Shown here: positions 58,891-64,000 of the stretch, one piece after another | How positions within the stretch are numbered: position 1 is the first letter of the stretch | How the letters are laid out: every line of letters starts with the position of its first letter | Assembly: GCF_001514125.1 (NCBI RefSeq) | Contig: NZ_KQ948553.1 | Coordinates: 530,895 to 594,894, forward strand | From: Streptomyces longwoodensis | GTDB taxonomy: Bacteria; Actinomycetota; Actinomycetes; Streptomycetales; Streptomycetaceae | Reading direction: 5' to 3' | DNA: 64,000 nt | Notes under the pieces: model-generated | Seen by the model: only the letters and a program-made list of their open reading frames with translations | What the model was told of the DNA's origin: nothing | The model's database searches: none | Position numbers and translations under genes: made by a program

Positions 58891-60446
58891 CGACCGAGTC
58901 CCACGTGTCCCATGCGGTCACGCCCCGCCGTACATATCTGATCGGCCGCGCCCGGCCGAACGCGATCATCGGCCGCAACCGCGAGACCGGTGAGATCGCG
59001 CTGATCGTCGCGGGCGCGTTCCTCGGCATGATGTGCGGGCTCCTCGTCCCCGTCCTCGCCCTGCGCATCGTGCTGCTCACCGGCTTCCCGCTGATCGCGC
59101 TCGCCGCGGTCTACGTGCCGTACAAGCACCGCACGTTCTACAAGTGGTTCGAGATCAACCGCAGCTACAAGCGCACCCTGCGCCGCGGCACCGTCTACCG
59201 CTCCGCCGCCATGGAGGCCGGCACCCGCCTCGACGGCCGCGAGGTCGAGGTCCCGCCGCCCCCCGGCATCGGCCGCATCAGCTGGCTGGCCGCACCCTTC
59301 GGCCCCGACGAGATCGCGGTCCTGCTGCACGCCGACCGCCGCACCGTCACCGCCGCCATCGAGATCGAGGGCCCCGGCGTCGGCCTGCGCGACAGCGAGG
59401 ACCAGGAGGCCCTCGTCGACCGCTTCGGCACCCTGCTCAAGCACGTCGCCAACGGCGACGGCTTCGTCACCCGCCTGCAGATGCTCGCCCGCACCCTCCC
59501 CGCCGACCCCGACGCCCACGCCAAGGACGTCGCCCAGCGCGGCGACGACCGGTCCCCGGGCTGGCTGCAGCAGTCGTACGACCAGCTCCAGTCGATGGTG
59601 TCCACCAGCAGCGAGCAGCACCGCGCCTACCTCGTCGCCTGCATGCACTACTCCCGGGAGCTGGCCGCCGAGGCCCACGCCATGGCCCGCGCCGCGCGCC
59701 CGCAGAACGGCCGCAAGCTCGACCGCGACGCCGGCCTCGCCGTCGTCATGGCCCGCGAGCTCACCGACATCTGCTCGCGCCTGCAGGAGGCGGACATCCG
59801 CGTCCGCCAGCCCCTCGGCCAGGGCCGCCTCGCCTCGCTCATCCACTCCATGTACGACCCGGACCACCCCATCGACCACATCCAGGCGATGACCCGCCGC
59901 AACGCCTGGCCGGCCGAACTGGACGCCATGGAGCCCACCTACCTCCAGGCCAAGACCCGCGAGTCGGCCACCCGCCACCCCTGGTGCCACGCCACCGCCT
60001 GGGTCAAGGAGTGGCCGATGACCCCGGTAGGCGTGAACTTCCTCGCCCCGCTGCTGGTCCACACCCCGGACGTCATCCGGACGGTCGCCGTCACGATGGA
60101 CCTCGAACCCACCGAGGTGGCCATCGAACGCATGCTGACCGAGAAGACCAACGACGAGGCCGAGGCGTCCCGCGCCGCCAAGATGAACCGCACCGTCGAC
60201 CCCCGCGACGTCGCCGCGAACAGCCGCCTCGACCAGCGCGGCGAGGACCTGGCGAGCGGCGCGGCGGGCGTCAACCTGGTCGGCTACATCACGGTCTCCT
60301 CCCGCACCCCGGAGGCACTCGCCCGCGACAAGCGCACGATAAGGGCCTCGGCCGGCAAGTCGTACCTCAAGCTGGAGTGGTGCGACCGCGAGCACCACCG
60401 CGCCTTCGTGAACACCCTCCCGTTCGCCACCGGCATCCGAAGGTAG
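58887..60446 (+). CDS. cmdC: SCO6880-family protein: PrgI-like helices plus VirB4 N-terminal domain
   Basis: The 519-residue protein has two transmembrane helices (about residues 37-75) after a basic N-terminus, then a large soluble domain. It has no P-loop. It resembles the N-terminal half of VirB4/TraC ATPases. TTG 58887 is used as start, with GGAGG nine bases upstream and a TTGA overlap with the preceding stop. The ATPase half is encoded by the next gene. The symbol is by position and tentative. Confidence 0.75.
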   Translation: MTTESHVSHAVTPRRTYLIGRARPNAIIGRNRETGEIALIVAGAFLGMMCGLLVPVLALRIVLLTGFPLIALAAVYVPYKHRTFYKWFEINRSYKRTLRRGTVYRSAAMEAGTRLDGREVEVPPPPGIGRISWLAAPFGPDEIAVLLHADRRTVTAAIEIEGPGVGLRDSEDQEALVDRFGTLLKHVANGDGFVTRLQMLARTLPADPDAHAKDVAQRGDDRSPGWLQQSYDQLQSMVSTSSEQHRAYLVACMHYSRELAAEAHAMARAARPQNGRKLDRDAGLAVVMARELTDICSRLQEADIRVRQPLGQGRLASLIHSMYDPDHPIDHIQAMTRRNAWPAELDAMEPTYLQAKTRESATRHPWCHATAWVKEWPMTPVGVNFLAPLLVHTPDVIRTVAVTMDLEPTEVAIERMLTEKTNDEAEASRAAKMNRTVDPRDVAANSRLDQRGEDLASGAAGVNLVGYITVSSRTPEALARDKRTIRASAGKSYLKLEWCDREHHRAFVNTLPFATGIRR

Positions 60447-60453
60447 GGCACCC

Positions 60454-61869
60454 ATGCGGGACCCCCTGTCGATCCTCACCGAAGCGTTCACGTCCTTCCT
60501 CTTCGGGAAGGTCGAGACCACGCGCCTCCCGGTGCGCACCTCCACGGGCCAGGCCCAGGCCGTCTACCTGCCCACGGCCGCCCCCGGCCTCGGCGACTCG
60601 GGCGTCATCATCGGCCGCGAGGTGTACTCCGGGAAGGGCTACATCTACGACCCCTTCCAGCTCTACGGCCAGCAGCTGCCGGCCCCCCACTGGCTGGTCC
60701 TGGGCGAGTCCGGCAACGGCAAGTCCGCCCTGGAGAAGACGTACGTCCTGCGCCAGCTGCGCTTCCGCGACCGCCAGGTCGTCGTCCTGGACGCCCAGGG
60801 CGAGGACGGCGTCGGCGAGTGGAACCTCATCGCCGAGGAGCTGGGGATAACCCCCATCCGCCTGGACCCCACGGCCGCCCTGAACCACGGGATCCGCCTC
60901 AACCCGCTCGACCCGTCGATCACCACGACCGGCCAGCTCGCGCTGCTCCGGACGATCATCGAGGTCGCCATGGGCCACGGCCTGGACGAACGCTCCGGCT
61001 TCGCCCTCAAGGTCGCCCACGCCTACGTCAACGAGACGATCGTCGACCGTCAGCCCGTCCTGACCGACATCGTCGACCAGCTCCGGCACCCCGAACCGGA
61101 CTCGGCCGAGGCGATGAACGTCGCCCTGGACGACGTCCGCGCCTGGGGCCTGGACGTCGCCCTGGTCCTGGACCGCCTGGTCGACGGCGACCTCCGCGGC
61201 ATGTTCGACGGCCCGACGACGGTCGGCATCGACCTCGACGCCCCGCTGATCGTGTTCGACCTGTCCCACATCGACCGCAACTCCATCGCCATGCCGATCC
61301 TCATGGCGATCGTCGGCGTGTGGCTGGAGCACACCTGGATCCGCCCCGACCGCAAGAAGCGCATCTTCCTGGTCGAGGAAGCCTGGCACATCATCAACAG
61401 CCCGTTCGTGGCCCAGCTGTTCCAGCGCCTGCTGAAGTTCGGCCGACGCCTCGGCCTGTCCTTCGTGGCGGTGGTCCACCACCTGTCCGACGTGGTCGAC
61501 GGAGCGGCGGCGAAGGAGGCGGCGGCCATCCTGAAGATGGCCTCCACCAGAACCATCTACGCCCAGAAGGCCGACGAGGCCCGCGCGACCGGCCGCGTCC
61601 TGGGCCTGCCCCGCTGGGCGGTGGAGATCATCCCCACCCTCACCCCCGGCATCGCCGTGTGGGACGTCAACGGCAACGTCCAGGTGGTCAAACACCTGAT
61701 CACCGAGACCGAACGCCCACTGGTCTTCACCGACCGCGCCATGACGGAGTCCTCCAGCGACCTCCTCCAGGGCGACGACGCCCTGCGGGCCGCCGAACTC
61801 GAGGCGGAACAGCGCGCGGCCGCCTTCGTGGAACAGCACCTGGGCGACTCCGAGTCGACGGTGGCGTAG
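60454..61869 (+). CDS. cmdB: VirB4/TraC-type ATPase of cmd-type cluster
   Basis: The 471-residue ATPase has Walker A GESGNGKS (residues 84-91) and a Walker B-type segment KRIFLVEEAW near residues 303-310. The conserved RRLGLSFVAVVHHLSDV and ATRTIYAQK-like segments of VirB4-family motors are also present. It follows the VirB4 N-terminal-like gene by seven bases. In S. coelicolor the ATP/GTP-binding member of this cluster (CmdB) is reported to be needed for sporulation. It powers assembly or translocation. Confidence 0.82.
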   Translation: MRDPLSILTEAFTSFLFGKVETTRLPVRTSTGQAQAVYLPTAAPGLGDSGVIIGREVYSGKGYIYDPFQLYGQQLPAPHWLVLGESGNGKSALEKTYVLRQLRFRDRQVVVLDAQGEDGVGEWNLIAEELGITPIRLDPTAALNHGIRLNPLDPSITTTGQLALLRTIIEVAMGHGLDERSGFALKVAHAYVNETIVDRQPVLTDIVDQLRHPEPDSAEAMNVALDDVRAWGLDVALVLDRLVDGDLRGMFDGPTTVGIDLDAPLIVFDLSHIDRNSIAMPILMAIVGVWLEHTWIRPDRKKRIFLVEEAWHIINSPFVAQLFQRLLKFGRRLGLSFVAVVHHLSDVVDGAAAKEAAAILKMASTRTIYAQKADEARATGRVLGLPRWAVEIIPTLTPGIAVWDVNGNVQVVKHLITETERPLVFTDRAMTESSSDLLQGDDALRAAELEAEQRAAAFVEQHLGDSESTVA

Positions 61870-61923
61870 GGACGAGCGGGCCCGCGGGAAAGAGCAGGGA
61901 AGGGCCCGGAGAGCGAGGAAGCC

Positions 61924-63384
61924 GTGAGACCGGTCGACGACGGCCCCGCCCGCCGGGGCACCCAGGGCGGTGTCCCCGACGGACTGCTGCTGGGCTTCCT
62001 CGCCTTCCTGCTCGGCATGACCCTGCTGGTCTGGACGGCCACCGGCCTGGCGGCCCTGTTCTCCCACGGCGCCTGGCCCGACGGTGTCACCTTCACCCAC
62101 ACCCCCCTGGCCATGCGCCACCTCATCGGCCGGCCGCACGACGTCCCGGGCGCCTGGCCCGACGCCCCCGCCGACGCCCTCTCCGGCTACGGCCTCTTCT
62201 GGGGCCTGCTCATCGGCCAGCTGATGATCCTGTTCGTCCTGACGGTGTTCACGATGGGCACGCTGGCGAGGTGGAGGGCGGTACGGGCGCGGAGGAAGCT
62301 GGGCCTGGAGCGCCCGCCGGAGCCGGTACCGCACCCCCGGCAGGAGGTCAGCGAGGTGGTCGCACCTCCGGCACCGATGCCGGTCGAGCAACCGGAGGAG
62401 CCGCCGGCCGCTCCTCCGTCCCAGGGCGAACCGGTGACCGGCTGGGACACCCACCGCGCCGAGGGCACGGTGCTCTACGCCCCCCGGGACGCCCGCGAGC
62501 TCACCGCGGCCCAGGCCGTCCGCGACGCCGAGGGCCCCGTCCTCGTCGTCACCTCCAACCCCGCCCTCTGGCAGTCCACCAAGGACGCCCGCGCCAAGCT
62601 GGGCCCCGTCCACGTCTACGACCCGGCCCACCTCTGCGACACCCCGGCCCGCCTGCACTGGTCCCCCACCACCGGCTGCGAGGACAAGAACACCGCGGCC
62701 CACCGGGCCACCGCCCTCCTCGCCCCCGTCCGCCCCGCCTCCCGGCTGGACCAGGCCGTCAGCGACACCGCCGAGACCCTGCTGCGCAGCTACCTGCACG
62801 CCGCCGCCGTGGACGGCCGCACCATCCGCCACGTCCACCGCTGGTCCCAGGGCAGCCAGGTGCAGGACGCCGTCCGCATCCTCCGCACGAACCCGAAGGC
62901 CGCCTCCGGCTCCGCCGGCGAACTGGAGGCCGCCCTCACCGCCCACCCGGAACGCCGGGACATCGCCCAGGAGCTGGCCACCCGCGCCCTGTCCGCGCTC
63001 ACCATGGTCAACGTCCGTGAGGCCTGCACCCCGAACCGAACGGACGCCCTCGCACTGGATTCCTTCATCGACGAAGGGGGCAGCCTCTACGTAGTGGGTG
63101 AGTCCCTCGAGGACCCCCGGACGACGCCGGGCGCGATGCCGTTCCTCACGGCCCTCGCCGCAAGCGTGGTCGAGCACGGCCGGCGCATGGCCGAACGGTC
63201 ATCCTCCGGTCGGCTCGACCCACCACTCACCCTCGTCCTGGACGACGTGGCCGCCGTGGCGCCCATCCCCCAGCTCCCGGCCCTGCTCACCACCGGCACC
63301 GACCGCGGCCTGCCGACCCTGGCCCTGCTGCGCTCCCGCGAACAGGCCCGGACCCGCTGGCCGCACGACGAACTCCCGGTGTGA
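61924..63384 (+). CDS. cmdA: P-loop-less VirD4/TraG-like coupling protein of cmd-type cluster
   Basis: The 486-residue protein has two transmembrane helices (about residues 20-42 and 90-112). The soluble domain follows the layout of actinobacterial TraG/VirD4 proteins (GPVLVVTSNPALWQST, VHVYDPAHLC, PLTLVLDDVAAVAP, GLPTLALLRSREQ). The position expected for Walker A reads LYAPRDARELTAAQ, without Gly-Lys-Ser/Thr. Walker B is also altered (LDDV). It is therefore probably not a competent ATPase. The start is GTG 61924. The symbol is by position. Confidence 0.7.
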   Translation: MRPVDDGPARRGTQGGVPDGLLLGFLAFLLGMTLLVWTATGLAALFSHGAWPDGVTFTHTPLAMRHLIGRPHDVPGAWPDAPADALSGYGLFWGLLIGQLMILFVLTVFTMGTLARWRAVRARRKLGLERPPEPVPHPRQEVSEVVAPPAPMPVEQPEEPPAAPPSQGEPVTGWDTHRAEGTVLYAPRDARELTAAQAVRDAEGPVLVVTSNPALWQSTKDARAKLGPVHVYDPAHLCDTPARLHWSPTTGCEDKNTAAHRATALLAPVRPASRLDQAVSDTAETLLRSYLHAAAVDGRTIRHVHRWSQGSQVQDAVRILRTNPKAASGSAGELEAALTAHPERRDIAQELATRALSALTMVNVREACTPNRTDALALDSFIDEGGSLYVVGESLEDPRTTPGAMPFLTALAASVVEHGRRMAERSSSGRLDPPLTLVLDDVAAVAPIPQLPALLTTGTDRGLPTLALLRSREQARTRWPHDELPV

Positions 63385-63387
63385 GCC

Positions 63388-63942
63388 CTACGACCGCTCC
63401 AGCACGAACTCCAGCTCGGCCTCGTCGTCGCCGTGGCCCAACGGCACGGTCACCCCGCTGGGCACGAACCCGACCCGCCGGTACAGGGCCTGGGCGACGC
63501 CGTTCTCCTCGTGCACGATGAGCCGCACCCGCTCCACCCCGCTGTCCCAGGCCCAGCCCAGACCGGCGTCGAACAGCGCACGGCTGACGCCCCCGCCCCG
63601 CCACTGGGGGCGCACGTAGACCCCGACGACGTGCCCCTGCCGTCGCTCGACGGGAAACCCGGCCCAGTCGACGGTGCCGGCCTCCTCGACGAGCACGGTC
63701 AGCGTGCCCACCAGGTCCCCTCCGGGCGCCTCGGCCACGAACTGCCGTGCGCCGGGGGCCCCGTCGGCGGCCCCGGCCGCCCGCCCCTGCCAGAACTCGT
63801 CCGGCCGGGCGAGGGCTTCCTCGTACGTCTCCAGGAACGCCAGGTGCGCCACGGGGTCCTGCAGCGCGAACAGCCGGAGCTCCTTCACCGCCGGCCACTC
63901 CTCGGCACGCACGGTCCGCACGACGACGCCAGCCTTTGTCAT
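63388..63942 (-). CDS. GNAT-family N-acetyltransferase
   Basis: The 184-residue single-domain GNAT has the acetyl-CoA motif VVGVYVRPQWRGGGVSRALFD (about residues 105-125) and ENGVAQALYRRVGF. Substrate unknown. ATG 63942 was chosen, and a GTG a few codons upstream is possible. It is convergent with the cmd-type cluster, with 3 bp between the stop codons. The remaining 58 bases to the window end show no gene. Confidence 0.88.
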   Translation of the reverse strand: MTKAGVVVRTVRAEEWPAVKELRLFALQDPVAHLAFLETYEEALARPDEFWQGRAAGAADGAPGARQFVAEAPGGDLVGTLTVLVEEAGTVDWAGFPVERRQGHVVGVYVRPQWRGGGVSRALFDAGLGWAWDSGVERVRLIVHEENGVAQALYRRVGFVPSGVTVPLGHGDDEAELEFVLERS

Positions 63943-64000
63943 GTCCCTAGTACTCACAGGCCCACGGTAGTACCGGACCCGGGACGGCTTCACCTCATAT

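Overview
The window is high-GC actinobacterial DNA with the gene set and order of a Streptomyces chromosome. The diagnostic genes are glnR, nur, mshD, rsiG, the devA/devB/devE locus, the pst-ppk region and a cmd-type membrane cluster. As I recall the S. coelicolor map, these belong to one neighbourhood (about SCO4125 to SCO4195), here in reverse numerical order. The region looks like syntenic core chromosome, not a mobile island. I see no transposase, integrase, tRNA, rRNA or CRISPR array.

Layout. 0-3.7 kb: the N-terminal part of a HelD-family RNA polymerase recycling ATPase, a TetR regulator and a two-domain APH-fold kinase. 3.9-8.1 kb: three paralogous DevA-family GntR regulators, two of them divergent from 60-residue membrane proteins, plus the DevB HAD phosphatase. 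8.4-13.4 kb: an Eis-like acetyltransferase, RsiG (c-di-GMP-dependent anti-WhiG factor), Dtd, YgfZ, Nur, a nitrobindin-like protein and a 32-residue membrane peptide. 13.4-18.9 kb: small conserved genes, one carrying two compensating frameshifts, then a cysteine-type leader peptide before the cysA/sseC sulfur genes. 18.9-29.9 kb: hydrolase, GlnR, a LacI regulator, a membrane serine protease with a two-component system, pectinesterase, secreted 5'-nucleotidase and mycothiol synthase.

29.9-38.6 kb holds two divergent ABC-export operons. One is led by an ECF sigma factor and a zinc-finger anti-sigma factor and includes two tiny ATGA-coupled ORFs. The other is led by a YtrA-type GntR repressor whose palindrome reaches the ribosome-binding site. 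38.9-49.2 kb is the phosphate/polyphosphate block: ppk, a CHAD protein, a Nudix hydrolase, pstSCAB behind PhoP-type boxes, and the low-affinity Pit transporter with its DUF47 partner. 49.3-55.8 kb: CsoR with its operator, small proteins, a lipoprotein, a berberine-bridge-type flavoenzyme, a PAP2 phosphatase, a lytic transglycosylase/NlpC-P60 protein and a secreted protease.

56.2-63.4 kb is a six-gene cluster that I read as a non-conjugative type IV secretion-like apparatus. It has a small two-helix membrane protein, VirB8/TcpC-like and VirB6-like proteins, a VirB4 split over two genes, and a coupling-protein relative without a P-loop. It matches the order of the cmdABCDEF cluster, reported in S. 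coelicolor to affect sporulation and antibiotic production. A GNAT gene closes the window.

The main themes are developmental control (dev, rsiG, cmd), nutrient regulation (GlnR, PhoP/pst, Nur, CsoR) and envelope processes. The most promising under-described items are the DevA-family regulator/60-residue membrane protein modules with duplicated operators, and the P-loop-less coupling protein in the cmd-type cluster.
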